DNA of 64,000 bases from Solibaculum_A intestinale (GCF_040096205.1 NZ_JBBMFD010000013.1:7989-71988), one strand, 5' to 3'. Shown: positions 44,874 to 56,178, numbered from the stretch's first letter. Made by a program: numbers and translations. The notes: generated from the letters alone by a model not told the origin.

Positions 44874-45719
44874 ATGATGCTTCCTTTTTGTGAAATAGAG
44901 CCGTATTTGACCGCAAGCGGGTTTCCCGTCTGCGGGGCGTGCCGGTTCGAGGAGCTGGCGGACCGGCTGCTCGATTGCCGGGCAGCCGCCCGGCTGCCCA
45001 AAGGGGCGAAAACCGTGTTTATGCTGCTGCTTCCTTACCTGGTTTCGAAGGAAACGGGCAACCTTTCCAGGTATGCGCGGGTACCCGATTACCATGAGGC
45101 AGCCGCGGGAATGCTTAAGGACGCCGCCGCCCGCCTTCAGGCCGCCTTCCCGGCGGCCTGCTTTGCTTTTTTTGTGGACAATTCTCCGATCCCCGAGGTC
45201 TATGCCGCGGCGAAGGCGGGGCTGGGGGTGATCGGGGAAAACGGCCTGCTCATCAGCGAAACATACGGTTCCTGGTGCTTTTTGTGCGAAATTGTGACGG
45301 ATCTGGAAGTGGAGCCTACCGGCGGCCAAATGAAACGCTGTGTGGGCTGTATGGCCTGCCGGGCCGCTTGCCCAGGCAAGGCGCTATCGAATGGCGGCGT
45401 CCAAAAGGAGCGATGCCTTTCCGCCGTCACCCAGAAAAAAGGGACGCTTACCGGATGGGAAGAACGCCTGCTTGCAGAAAGCGGCGTTTGCTGGGGGTGC
45501 GACGTGTGCCAAGAGGTCTGCCCTTATAATAAGAAGGCGAAGAAAACCCACGTTCCCGCCTTTCTTTCCGGCTACCAGGCCGATTATACGGGCGAAGCGG
45601 CGGAACATGGCTTTCGCCGGGCGTGGGAATGGCGGCCGAACCGGGTAATTGAACGCAATTATGGAATAACGAAGCGAAAAGACGGAAATACTAGTCCCAT
45701 TGAAGAGCCGGATTCCTGA
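44874..45719 (+). CDS. Epoxyqueuosine reductase-like protein (short QueG form)
   Basis: A 281-residue iron-sulfur protein similar to the core of QueG, the cobalamin-dependent enzyme that reduces epoxyqueuosine to queuosine in tRNA. Visible: the QueG domain motif VDNSPIPEVYAAAKAGLG with candidate catalytic D102, and two [4Fe-4S] motifs, C156/159/162/166 (CVGCMACRAACP) and C206/209/212/216 (CWGCDVCQEVCP). Classical QueG is about 370-390 residues with C-terminal HEAT-like repeats, absent here. Its place beside queT behind a preQ1 riboswitch supports a queuosine role, though the exact reaction of the short form is not certain. Confidence 0.8.
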   Translation: MMLPFCEIEPYLTASGFPVCGACRFEELADRLLDCRAAARLPKGAKTVFMLLLPYLVSKETGNLSRYARVPDYHEAAAGMLKDAAARLQAAFPAACFAFFVDNSPIPEVYAAAKAGLGVIGENGLLISETYGSWCFLCEIVTDLEVEPTGGQMKRCVGCMACRAACPGKALSNGGVQKERCLSAVTQKKGTLTGWEERLLAESGVCWGCDVCQEVCPYNKKAKKTHVPAFLSGYQADYTGEAAEHGFRRAWEWRPNRVIERNYGITKRKDGNTSPIEEPDS

Positions 45720-45771
45720 GGCATTTTCCTGCCCAAAGACCGGCTTTCAAAGCGAAGAGAGGGTGACAAGT

Positions 45772-46182
45772 ATGTACGTCAGTGAAATCATGAGTACCCG
45801 GGTGGTGACCGCCCAGGCGGCCCAGTCGGTCTACGAGGCGGCTAGACTCATGGAGGACAACAACATCGGCGCCATTCCCGTGGTGGAGGGAAGCGAGCTC
45901 AAAGGTATGCTCACCGACCGGGACATCGTCCTGCGGTGCGTGGCCAAGGGGGAGAATCCCAAGTCGGTGCGCGCGGGGGACATTATGACTGAAAAAGCCA
46001 CGTATGTGACGCCAAGCCAGCATGTGGACGATGCGGCGCAGGTCATGTCCTGCGAGCAGATCCGGCGGCTGCCGGTGGTGGAAAATGGGCGGGTGACCGG
46101 GATGGTCAGCGTGGCCGACATCGCCCGGCTTCGCCACGGCGTGGAAATTGCCCAAGCCATTTGCGAGATCAGCAAGCCATAA
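45772..46182 (+). CDS. CBS domain pair protein
   Basis: A 136-residue protein made of two CBS domains (about 1-62 and 68-132), a module that binds adenosine nucleotides. Motifs: VSEIMSTRVVTAQAAQSVYE and GAIPVVEGSELKGMLTDRDI for the first, AGDIMTEKATYVTPSQHV and RRLPVVENGRVTGMVSVADI for the second. No fused enzyme domain, so it probably regulates another protein. I start at 45772, preceded by GAGAGGGTG; an upstream start at 45700 lies inside the preceding gene. Own terminator follows. Confidence 0.88.
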   Translation: MYVSEIMSTRVVTAQAAQSVYEAARLMEDNNIGAIPVVEGSELKGMLTDRDIVLRCVAKGENPKSVRAGDIMTEKATYVTPSQHVDDAAQVMSCEQIRRLPVVENGRVTGMVSVADIARLRHGVEIAQAICEISKP

Positions 46183-46186
46183 CCAC

Positions 46187-46217
46187 AAACCGCCCGTCTC
46201 CGGGCGGTTTTGTTTTG
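46187..46217 (+). terminator. Terminator after the CBS gene
   Basis: 10-bp perfect stem (46187-46196 with 46201-46210), TCTC loop, then TTGTTTT. Confidence 0.85.
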
Positions 46218-46230
46218 AAGGCTTGCCTCA

Positions 46231-46260
46231 TTGACAACAACTTGCCGAACCGTGTATAAT
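46231..46260 (+). promoter_or_regulatory. Promoter upstream of the unknown membrane protein and guaA
   Basis: Perfect TTGACA (46231-46236), 18-base spacer, perfect TATAAT (46255-46260), about 105 bases before the start. Confidence 0.75.
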
Positions 46261-46364
46261 ATAAACAATTACTGCCTGATTGGGGCGAATAAACCGGAAA
46301 GACGGCGAAATGAGAGCCGAGGCCCACGGCCGCACAAAATTCGGGACATGAGGTGACCGCTATC

Positions 46365-46889
46365 GTGACGGACTTTTTAAAGTCAATTGATTTTACCGCC
46401 CTCGTTGATTCCATTATGGACAATATTGTGTGGATCTGTGTCGGCCTGGCCGCGTTTTTCGCGCTGCTTTTAGGGGTTGGCCTGTTTAAGGACAAGCGCC
46501 GCTGGATCTGGCGTTCTATTCTGGTGGCGGTGGTCTGCGTGGCCACTTTGATTTTCACCAACTTCCAGTTTTATTACGACGCCTACACCGATGGCGACGA
46601 GCTTGGATCCGCTTCCCGTTTTTTGATTGGAAACACCGATCCAAAAACCGCCAAAGCCATCGAGTTTTTGATGATCGGGGTGGAGGACGTGGACCAGTGG
46701 GACGGCAGCGGCCGGTTCCTCTCCTGGCAGAAGAAATACGAGAATGAAACCGGGAAGGCCACCATGGTCAAGTACCTGTTCAATTCCACGCTGGAGATCG
46801 AGACCCAGGATGTGGTGTGGCGGGCCAACTGCGTGTTCGGCAGGGTGTCGGCGGAGATCACGTATAAAAACGGGCAGACAGGCTCTTAA
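46365..46889 (+). CDS. Two-helix membrane protein of unknown function
   Basis: A 174-residue protein I do not recognise. Two transmembrane helices near residues 20-41 (IVWICVGLAAFFALLLGVGL) and 48-66 are joined by a short KDKRRW loop, giving N and C ends on the same side. By the positive-inside rule the loop is cytoplasmic, so the 105-residue C-terminal domain, with many aromatic and acidic residues (DVDQWDGSGRFLSW), is predicted outside. No signal peptide or known motif. GTG start at 46365 with GAGGTG 9 bases upstream; an earlier GTG at 46353 lies inside that binding site. It lies 45 bases before guaA and shares its promoter. Confidence 0.7.
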   Translation: MTDFLKSIDFTALVDSIMDNIVWICVGLAAFFALLLGVGLFKDKRRWIWRSILVAVVCVATLIFTNFQFYYDAYTDGDELGSASRFLIGNTDPKTAKAIEFLMIGVEDVDQWDGSGRFLSWQKKYENETGKATMVKYLFNSTLEIETQDVVWRANCVFGRVSAEITYKNGQTGS

Positions 46890-46934
46890 CATGGAGAAGG
46901 TTTTGGAAAGTTCACGATAAAGGAGATTCATCGA

Positions 46935-48464
46935 ATGGAAAAAATCCTTGTGCTCGACTTCGGCGGGCAGTACAATCAGCTGATTGCCCGGCGGGTGCGC
47001 GAATGCGGCGTGTATTCGGAGGTAAAGCCCTATACCACGCCCCTTTCGGACATTCAGTCGGAGGGCTACCGCGGCGTTATTTTTACCGGCGGCCCCAGCA
47101 GCGTCTTCGACGAGGGAGCGCCTACGTGTGAAAAGGAGATGTTTTCGCTGGGCGTGCCGGTTCTGGGCATCTGCTACGGGGCTCAGCTCATGTGCCAGAT
47201 GTTCGGCGGCGAGGTTTCCCGGGCGGATACCCGGGAATATGGGCTGACCGAGCTTTGCGTGGACAACGCTTCGCCCCTCTTTTCCGACGTAACCAAGGAT
47301 ACCACCTGCTGGATGAGTCATACCAATTACATAAAGACGCCGCCGTCCGGTTTCGCGGTGACGGCGACCACGAAAAACTGCCCGGTGGCGGCGATGGAGT
47401 CCAAGGAACAGGGGCTGTACGCGGTGCAGTTCCACCCGGAGGTGATGCACACCCCGGAGGGCCAGAAGATGCTGCGCCATTTCCTGTTTGAGGTGTGCCG
47501 CTGCTCGGGAGACTGGCAGATGTCCTCCTTTACCGCCCGCGCGATTGCGGAAATCCGCGAGAAGGTGGGGGACAAACGGGTGCTTTGCGCGTTGTCCGGC
47601 GGGGTGGATTCCTCAGTAGCCGCCGTTATGGTACATAAGGCGGTGGGCAAGCAGCTCACCTGTATTTTCGTCGATCACGGCCTTCTCCGCAAAAACGAAG
47701 GGGACGAGGTGGAGCAGGTCTTCCGGGAGCAGTTCGATATCAACCTCATCCGTGTGGACGCCAAGGACCGCTTCCTTAATAAGCTCAAGGGGGTCAGCGA
47801 TCCGGAGCGCAAGCGCAAGATCATCGGCGAGGAATTTATCCGCGTCTTTGAAGAGGAAGCGAAAAAGGTCGGCCAGGTGGAATACCTTGTGCAGGGCACC
47901 ATCTATCCCGACGTGATCGAGAGCGGCGCCGGTTCCGCCGCCAACATCAAAAGCCACCACAATGTGGGCGGCCTGCCCAAGGATATTGGGTTCAAAGGCC
48001 TCATCGAGCCGCTGCGCGACCTGTTTAAGGACGAGGTGCGCCGGGCGGGTATCGAGCTTGGCATTCCGGAGTTTCTGGTCTGGCGTCAGCCTTTCCCGGG
48101 TCCCGGCCTTGCCATTCGCATCATTGGGGACATTACCGAGGACAAGCTCGCCATCTTAAAGGACGCGGACGCCATTTTCCGCCAGGAGGTGGCCGATGCA
48201 GGGCTTGACAGGTCCATCAACCAGTATTTCGCGGTCCTGACCAACATGCGAAGCGTGGGAGTCATGGGGGACGAGCGGACATATGATTACACCGTCGCTC
48301 TGCGGGGCGTCACCACCACCGATTTCATGACGGCCGACTGGGCGAAAATTCCTTACGAGGTGCTTGGAAAGATCAGCTCCCGCATCATCAACGAGGTGCC
48401 TCATGTCAACCGCATCGTTTATGATATCACCTCAAAGCCGCCGGCTACCATTGAGTGGGAATAA
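46935..48464 (+). CDS. guaA: GMP synthase (glutamine-hydrolysing)
   Basis: Converts XMP to GMP with ATP and glutamine. The 509 residues carry the class I amidotransferase domain (VLDFGGQYNQLIARRVRE, catalytic Cys in GICYGAQLMC, His/Glu in QFHPEV), then the ATP-pyrophosphatase domain with LSGGVDSSVAAVM, and the dimerisation domain ending in PPATIEWE. AAAGGAG precedes the ATG. No guanine riboswitch was seen in its leader. Confidence 0.98.
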   Translation: MEKILVLDFGGQYNQLIARRVRECGVYSEVKPYTTPLSDIQSEGYRGVIFTGGPSSVFDEGAPTCEKEMFSLGVPVLGICYGAQLMCQMFGGEVSRADTREYGLTELCVDNASPLFSDVTKDTTCWMSHTNYIKTPPSGFAVTATTKNCPVAAMESKEQGLYAVQFHPEVMHTPEGQKMLRHFLFEVCRCSGDWQMSSFTARAIAEIREKVGDKRVLCALSGGVDSSVAAVMVHKAVGKQLTCIFVDHGLLRKNEGDEVEQVFREQFDINLIRVDAKDRFLNKLKGVSDPERKRKIIGEEFIRVFEEEAKKVGQVEYLVQGTIYPDVIESGAGSAANIKSHHNVGGLPKDIGFKGLIEPLRDLFKDEVRRAGIELGIPEFLVWRQPFPGPGLAIRIIGDITEDKLAILKDADAIFRQEVADAGLDRSINQYFAVLTNMRSVGVMGDERTYDYTVALRGVTTTDFMTADWAKIPYEVLGKISSRIINEVPHVNRIVYDITSKPPATIEWE

Positions 48465-48548
48465 CAGCCGGCATGTCTCGGGCGGAGAACCGCCTGAAAT
48501 GTTCGATCGAAACAGGAATGTGCTTTCAATACATGGAGGGTATTTGAC

Positions 48549-50153
48549 ATGCCGACTAAATACGTATTCGTCACCGGAGGCGTGGTATCCGGTCTGGGAA
48601 AAGGAATCACCGCCGCGTCCTTGGGCCGCCTGCTCAAGGCCCGGGGCTACAAGGTGACCATGCAGAAGTTTGACCCTTACTTAAACGTGGACCCGGGGAC
48701 TATGAATCCTTTCCAGCACGGCGAGGTGTTCGTCACCGACGACGGCGCGGAAACTGACCTGGACCTGGGCCATTACGAGCGGTTTATCGACGAAAGCCTG
48801 ACCCAGAACAGCAACGTTACCTCCGGCCGGGTGTACTGGTCGGTGCTCCACAAGGAGCGAAACGGCGCCTATAACGGCGGCACTGTGCAGGTGATTCCCC
48901 ATATCACCAACGAAATCAAGAGCCGCATCGCCTTGGGGAAGGATTCTTATGACTTTGCTCTCATTGAAGTGGGCGGCACGGTGGGCGACATCGAAAGCCA
49001 GCCGTTTTTAGAGGCCTTCCGCCAGTTTGCCGCCGACATCGGCCGAAATAACTGCATTTTTATCCACGTCACTCTGGTGCCCTACTTAAACGCTTCCCGC
49101 GAGCAGAAGACCAAGCCCACCCAGCACAGCGTCAAGGAACTTTTGGGCCTCGGCATCCAGCCGGATGTGATCGTCTGCCGGTCGGAGAAGCCGGTGGGCC
49201 GGGACCTGCGCAATAAAATCGCCCTGTTCTGCAACGTGCGAAACGACTGCGTCATTGAGAACCTGGACCTGCCCACCCTTTATGAGGTTCCGCTGGCCTT
49301 GGAAAAGGAGCATCTGCCTCAGATCGTGCTGCGGCATTTCGGCATGGAATGTCCCGAACCTGACCTGACCGGCTGGACAAAGATGGTCGATACCCTCAAG
49401 AGCCTGCCGAAAACCGTGAACATCGCCCTGGTGGGTAAATATGTGGGCCTGCACGACGCGTACCTGTCGGTTGCCGAAGCCCTCAAGCACGGCGGCATTG
49501 GCAATAACACCGACGTAAACATCCATTGGGTGGATTCGGAGGAACTGACCGAGGAGAACATCGCCGAACGCATGAAGGATATGGACGGTATCCTGATCCC
49601 CGGCGGGTTTGGTACCCGCGGCATCGAAGGAAAGATCGTGGCCGCCCGGTATGCCAGGGAACATAAAGTGCCTTACTTCGGCATTTGTTTAGGTATGCAG
49701 ATCGCCATCATAGAATTCGGCCGCCATGTCCTCGGGTATGAGGACGCGAACAGCGCCGAGATCGACGCGGCTACCCTTCACCCCTTCATCGACCTGATGC
49801 CCGAGCAGAAGGAAGTGGAGCAGCTGGGCGGCACTATGCGCCTGGGCAAGTACCCCTGTCATATCCAGGAGGGATCTAAGGCGTACGAGGCCTACGGCAC
49901 GCAGGATGTGGAGGAACGCCACCGCCACCGCTACGAGGTCAACAACGTCTACCGCGACGAGCTCGAGCAGTCGGGTATGCTGCTGTGCGGCATTTCGCCG
50001 GACAAGCGGATTGTGGAGATGGTAGAGATTCCGGACCATCCGTGGTTTGTGGGCTGCCAGTTCCATCCGGAATTCAAGTCCCGTCCAAACCGTCCTCACC
50101 CGCTCTTTTCCGGTTTTGTGGGCGCGGCGGTGAAGTACAGCGAAAGCAAATAA
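48549..50153 (+). CDS. pyrG: CTP synthase
   Basis: Aminates UTP to CTP with ATP and glutamine. The 534 residues comprise the N-terminal synthetase domain (TKYVFVTGGVVSGLGKGITA) and the C-terminal class I amidotransferase domain with the catalytic Cys in FGICLGMQIA and a closing HPEFKSRPNRPHPLF. GGAGGG precedes the ATG. It follows guaA by 84 bases and ends in a terminator. Confidence 0.98.
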   Translation: MPTKYVFVTGGVVSGLGKGITAASLGRLLKARGYKVTMQKFDPYLNVDPGTMNPFQHGEVFVTDDGAETDLDLGHYERFIDESLTQNSNVTSGRVYWSVLHKERNGAYNGGTVQVIPHITNEIKSRIALGKDSYDFALIEVGGTVGDIESQPFLEAFRQFAADIGRNNCIFIHVTLVPYLNASREQKTKPTQHSVKELLGLGIQPDVIVCRSEKPVGRDLRNKIALFCNVRNDCVIENLDLPTLYEVPLALEKEHLPQIVLRHFGMECPEPDLTGWTKMVDTLKSLPKTVNIALVGKYVGLHDAYLSVAEALKHGGIGNNTDVNIHWVDSEELTEENIAERMKDMDGILIPGGFGTRGIEGKIVAARYAREHKVPYFGICLGMQIAIIEFGRHVLGYEDANSAEIDAATLHPFIDLMPEQKEVEQLGGTMRLGKYPCHIQEGSKAYEAYGTQDVEERHRHRYEVNNVYRDELEQSGMLLCGISPDKRIVEMVEIPDHPWFVGCQFHPEFKSRPNRPHPLFSGFVGAAVKYSESK

Positions 50154-50163
50154 CGAGAGTTTG

Positions 50164-50194
50164 ACAGGGCGGGAACCGATCCCGCCCTGTTTTG
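50164..50194 (+). terminator. Terminator after pyrG
   Basis: 11-bp perfect stem (50164-50174 with 50180-50190), 5-base loop, TTTT. Confidence 0.88.
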
Positions 50195-50324
50195 GTATCG
50201 AAGAGAAAGACTTTTCCAGGCAGAGTATGGGTCTGCGGTTCTGGTCGAGGAATGCAAACCGGATCTTGCGGTACAAGGAATCCATCCAGGTACCAATCCA
50301 TATAACGGAGAGTGAACAACCGAT

Positions 50325-50951
50325 ATGATCGCTTTGATTGACTACGGCGCTGGCAACTTAAAAAGCGTGCAGAAGGCCTTTGCCCATCTGGGAGAGCCGG
50401 TGACGCTGACGGCGGACAAGGATGTCATCCTGACGGCGGACGCGGCGATTCTGCCCGGTGTGGGCGCGTTCGGGGACGCCATGAAGTCCCTGGAGGAACG
50501 GGGGCTGCCCCAGGTCATCCGCAGTTTTGTGGAAACCGGGCGGCCCTTTCTGGGCATCTGCCTGGGGCTTCATCTTCTTTTTGAGGAAAGCGAGGAAACC
50601 CCAGGCGTACAAGGCCTTGGAATTCTAAAGGGGACGGTGCGCCGGTTCCCGGAGGAAATCGGCCTGAAAATTCCCCATATTGGGTTTAACTCGGTGACGT
50701 ACCGGAAGGACAGCCGGCTGTTTGCCGGGCTGCCGGAGGAGCCCTACTATTACTTTGTCCACTCCTACTACTGCTTTGCCGAGGATCGGTCGGTGAGCGC
50801 AGCTATGGCCGACTATGGCATCCGCTTTGACGCGGCGGTGGAGAGAGGCAATTTGTTTGCCGCCCAGTTCCATCCGGAAAAGAGCGGACGGACGGGCCTT
50901 GGCACACTGGAAAACTTCATCTGCGCAGTCAGAACCAGCAAGGAGGGGTAA
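50325..50951 (+). CDS. hisH: Imidazole glycerol phosphate synthase glutaminase subunit HisH
   Basis: Supplies ammonia to HisF for the step that makes imidazole glycerol phosphate and the purine precursor AICAR. The 208 residues have the N-terminus ALIDYGAGNLKSVQKAF, the catalytic Cys in FLGICLGLHLLFE, and the His-Glu pair in AAQFHPEKSG. GGAGAGTG precedes the ATG. Paired with hisF, four bases later; no other histidine gene is nearby. Confidence 0.96.
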   Translation: MIALIDYGAGNLKSVQKAFAHLGEPVTLTADKDVILTADAAILPGVGAFGDAMKSLEERGLPQVIRSFVETGRPFLGICLGLHLLFEESEETPGVQGLGILKGTVRRFPEEIGLKIPHIGFNSVTYRKDSRLFAGLPEEPYYYFVHSYYCFAEDRSVSAAMADYGIRFDAAVERGNLFAAQFHPEKSGRTGLGTLENFICAVRTSKEG

Positions 50952-50955
50952 AGCG

Positions 50956-51741
50956 ATGCATGCAAAACGGATCATTCCCTGTCTCGACGTGCACAACGGC
51001 CGGGTAGTCAAGGGGGTCAACTTTGTAAACCTCAGGGACGCCGGCGATCCGGTGGAGATCGGCGCCGCCTACGACAAGGCGGGCGCAGATGAGCTGGTGT
51101 TTCTGGACATTACCGCTTCTTCCGATGCGCGCAGCATTGTGCTGGATATGGTAGCGAGGGTGGCGGATACGGTGTTTATTCCCTTTACTGTTGGAGGCGG
51201 CATCCGTACGGTGGACGATTTCAAGGAGATACTGCGGGAAGGCGCGGACAAAATTTCCATCAATTCCTCCGCCGTTCAGCGTCCCGCGCTTATCCGGGAG
51301 GCGGCGGACAAGTTCGGCAGCCAGTGCGTGGTGGTGGCCATTGACGGCAAGCGCAGAGCGGACGGTTCCGGATTCGAGGTCTACATCAACGGAGGCCGCA
51401 CGCCCACCGGCATTGATGTGGTGGAATGGGCGGTGCGCGCCAACGAGCTAGGGGCGGGAGAGATTCTCCTAACCGGCATGGACACCGACGGCACCAAGGC
51501 TGGGTACGACATTCCCATGACCAAGGCAGTGTCCTCCCAGGTGGACATTCCAGTAATCGCCTCCGGTGGTGCCGGCGCCTACGAGCATTTTTACGACGTG
51601 CTTACCGAGGGTAAGGCGGACGCGGTGCTGGCGGCTTCCCTGTTTCACTATAAGGAAATGGAAATTGCCGACTTAAAGGAGTATCTTGCAAAGCGGGGCA
51701 TCCCAGTGCGGCCGGTGGAGCAGGAAACAAAAGAAATGTGA
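50956..51741 (+). CDS. hisF: Imidazole glycerol phosphate synthase cyclase subunit HisF
   Basis: TIM-barrel partner of HisH. The 261 residues begin AKRIIPCLDVHNGRVVKGVN, with catalytic Asp in CLDV, and include the phosphate-binding VGGGIRTVDDF and the second catalytic Asp region LTGMDTDGTKAGYD and IASGGAGAYEHF. AGGAGGGG lies 7 bases before the ATG at 50956. The unit holds just these two subunits of one enzyme. Confidence 0.97.
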   Translation: MHAKRIIPCLDVHNGRVVKGVNFVNLRDAGDPVEIGAAYDKAGADELVFLDITASSDARSIVLDMVARVADTVFIPFTVGGGIRTVDDFKEILREGADKISINSSAVQRPALIREAADKFGSQCVVVAIDGKRRADGSGFEVYINGGRTPTGIDVVEWAVRANELGAGEILLTGMDTDGTKAGYDIPMTKAVSSQVDIPVIASGGAGAYEHFYDVLTEGKADAVLAASLFHYKEMEIADLKEYLAKRGIPVRPVEQETKEM

Positions 51742-51758
51742 ATTTTTCTTGGAGTTTG

Positions 51759-51787
51759 TTGACTTGTACCCCTCCCGGTAGTACCAT
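51759..51787 (+). promoter_or_regulatory. Weak promoter upstream of yjbQ
   Basis: TTGACT (51759-51764), 17-base spacer, TACCAT (51782-51787). Confidence 0.4.
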
Positions 51788-51874
51788 GAAGATAGGGAAG
51801 GGGCGGTTTCTCTTCCTGGGAGTACCTGCTTTTCGTTGGAATGCACCATCCGAATGGGAAGGAGCGTGAGTCGA

Positions 51875-52351
51875 ATGGCGAATTTATGGGAATTTACATT
51901 GCGTACGGGAGAACAAGGCTGTTACAACATCACCCAGAGCGTGAAGGACGCCATTAAGGAAAGCGGTGTGGAAAGCGGAATTGCGGTGGTTTTCTGTCCT
52001 CACACGACCGCCGGGATCACCATAACCGAGAACCACGATCCCGATGTCTGCGAAGATGTGTTGCTGGGATTTGACCGGGCGTTCCCGGACACGCCGGATT
52101 TTAAGCACACGCAGGGGAATTCCTTTGCCCATCTCCGTTCCAGTGCGATGGGATGTTCGGTCACGATCATTGTGGACGAGGGCTGGCCTCTCCTGGGCGT
52201 TTGGCAAGCGATCTATTTCTGTGAGTTCGACGGGCCGCGCACCCGGGAATACTACGTCAAGGTCCTTGGCGATCAGATGCAGGTACCCTTTGACGACGAT
52301 GACCTGGACGAAGAAGAGACAGCCGGGCTCGAAGAGGAGCCGCTGGCATAA
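51875..52351 (+). CDS. yjbQ: YjbQ/UPF0047 family protein
   Basis: A 158-residue protein of the YjbQ family, reported to have weak thiamine-phosphate synthase activity in vitro; the physiological role is unsettled. The conserved block FCPHTTAGITITENHDPDVC (residues about 41-60) holds His, Asp and Cys residues of the putative metal site, followed by FKHTQGNSFAHLRSSAMG. I start at 51875, preceded by AAGGAG; the earlier in-frame start lacks a site. An acidic tail (DDDDLDEEE) ends the protein. Single gene with its own terminator. Confidence 0.88.
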   Translation: MANLWEFTLRTGEQGCYNITQSVKDAIKESGVESGIAVVFCPHTTAGITITENHDPDVCEDVLLGFDRAFPDTPDFKHTQGNSFAHLRSSAMGCSVTIIVDEGWPLLGVWQAIYFCEFDGPRTREYYVKVLGDQMQVPFDDDDLDEEETAGLEEEPLA

Positions 52352-52355
52352 CATA

Positions 52356-52398
52356 CAACAAAACCGCACCCACTTTTTTAGCGGGTGCGGTTTTGTTG
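52356..52398 (+). terminator. Terminator of yjbQ
   Basis: 16-bp perfect stem (52356-52371 with 52383-52398) whose 3' arm includes TTTTGTTG. Confidence 0.85.
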
Positions 52399-52414
52399 CC
52401 ATAGAGCAATCCGA

Positions 52415-52447
52415 TAAAAAAGGCGCTCCGGAATACTCCGGAGCGCC
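52415..52447 (-). terminator. Terminator of ppdK
   Basis: 11-bp perfect stem (52422-52432 with 52437-52447), 4-base loop; on the minus strand it is followed by six T. Confidence 0.88.
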
Positions 52448-52468
52448 TTTGGTTGTTATTAAATGTTC

Positions 52469-55108
<2,640 letters not shown>

Positions 55109-55194
55109 AATCTACCTCCTGAATTTGTAACGTGATCCCGGATTCTTTCCGACGAAACAATCTGGGAGTCAACACTTCTAAAAGTATCCAAGCT

Positions 55195-55223
55195 ATTATA
55201 GCAAAGTTCGTGCAGGTTTTCCA
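55195..55223 (-). promoter_or_regulatory. Promoter of ppdK (extended -10)
   Basis: Minus strand: TGGAAA (55218-55223), 17-base spacer, TATAAT (55195-55200) preceded by TGC. Confidence 0.65.
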
Positions 55224-55301
55224 CACTTTTTTCAGAAAAAAAAGAAATCTATTGGCATTTCTTTCGAATTTCTCATTTGAGGATGTGAAAAACCTGTGAT
55301 T

Positions 55302-56012
55302 TTAACGAGAAGGACGGTTCTGGAGGTAAGCGAGCAGCCGGTCGTAGGAGGCATTGAGAATCAGTTCTTCTGGAAACCCGATTTCCTCGAGCATTTCTCC
55401 AGCGCCGCCGGGCTGGCCTACGTGCAGGTGAAAATGGGCGTCCGAATCCACGCACACCGGCACCTCGTACCGCCGGCACAGCTCGGCCACCTTGCGGCAG
55501 TTGCCCGCCGACTCGGGGCGGACCCGGAAGGTGTTGGCATTGATTTCGATGAGCTTGTGCTTTTCAGCGCAGGCCTTCACGACCGCCTCGTAATCGCAGA
55601 CGTACCGCGGCGTGCCGATGTGCCCAAGCAGGTCCACCAGCGGGTTGTCGATGACCTTCAGCCACGCCTCGGTTACGTCCGCGGGGGAATCCATGACGGC
55701 GGTGGATTTGTGCATGGACGCCACCACCCAGTCGAGCTGCTTTAGAATCCGCTCCGGCATATCCAGAGTGCCGCCCTTTTGCACGTTCGCTTCTACCCCC
55801 ATCAGCAGGCGCACGCCGAAGAGTTCCCGGGGGAGCGACTTCATGATCTCAAAGTGCCAGATGTGGGGGGAATCCTCCAGCGCGATCCCGTGGTCGGTAA
55901 TGGCCACGGCGGAAAGCCCGATGTCGGCCGCATGCCGGGCGATTTCGGTTATGGTAGAGTAGGCGTGGGTGGAGGCGATGGTGTGAACATGTAAATCTGC
56001 GGCAAGCTTCAT
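55302..56012 (-). CDS. PHP-domain phosphoesterase (YcdX-like)
   Basis: A 236-residue metal-dependent hydrolase of the PHP superfamily. The metal-binding motifs are visible: DLHVHTIAS at residues 6-14, AITDHG near 36-41, GVEANV near 71, HIGTPR near 130, and DSDAHFH near 193. This is the pattern of stand-alone PHP phosphatases such as YcdX; the substrate is unknown. I start at the ATG at 56012, with AAAGGAAG upstream, since MKLAADLHVHT is the usual N-terminus; a start 30 codons earlier adds unrelated sequence. It follows hprK on the same strand. Confidence 0.88.
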   Translation of the reverse strand: MKLAADLHVHTIASTHAYSTITEIARHAADIGLSAVAITDHGIALEDSPHIWHFEIMKSLPRELFGVRLLMGVEANVQKGGTLDMPERILKQLDWVVASMHKSTAVMDSPADVTEAWLKVIDNPLVDLLGHIGTPRYVCDYEAVVKACAEKHKLIEINANTFRVRPESAGNCRKVAELCRRYEVPVCVDSDAHFHLHVGQPGGAGEMLEEIGFPEELILNASYDRLLAYLQNRPSR

Positions 56013-56119
56013 AAAATAGATCTTCCTTTCTGCATGGTCATACGGTTCTTTCGATTCCTCCGAAATTTTCAAGGAGGCGGTTCTTCTTTTGGATACAATC
56101 ACAAATCCCCTAAACGGCG

Positions 56120-56167
56120 CGCAATCCCCGGCCGCAGGACAAATCAGCGGCCGGGGATTGCGTTTTT
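56120..56167. other. Strong hairpin between hprK and the PHP gene
   Basis: 16-bp stem (56120-56135 with 56147-56162) around an 11-base loop. GTTTTT follows on the plus strand only, whereas both neighbouring genes are on the minus strand. It may slow transcription between them or end an antisense transcript. Confidence 0.7.
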
Positions 56168-56178
56168 CAGAGTACCGG

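Noticed and set aside
46261..46364. Guanine or other riboswitch before guaA
   Set aside because: The 105-base leader lies before the unknown membrane gene, and I found no purine-riboswitch core pairing or terminator in it.
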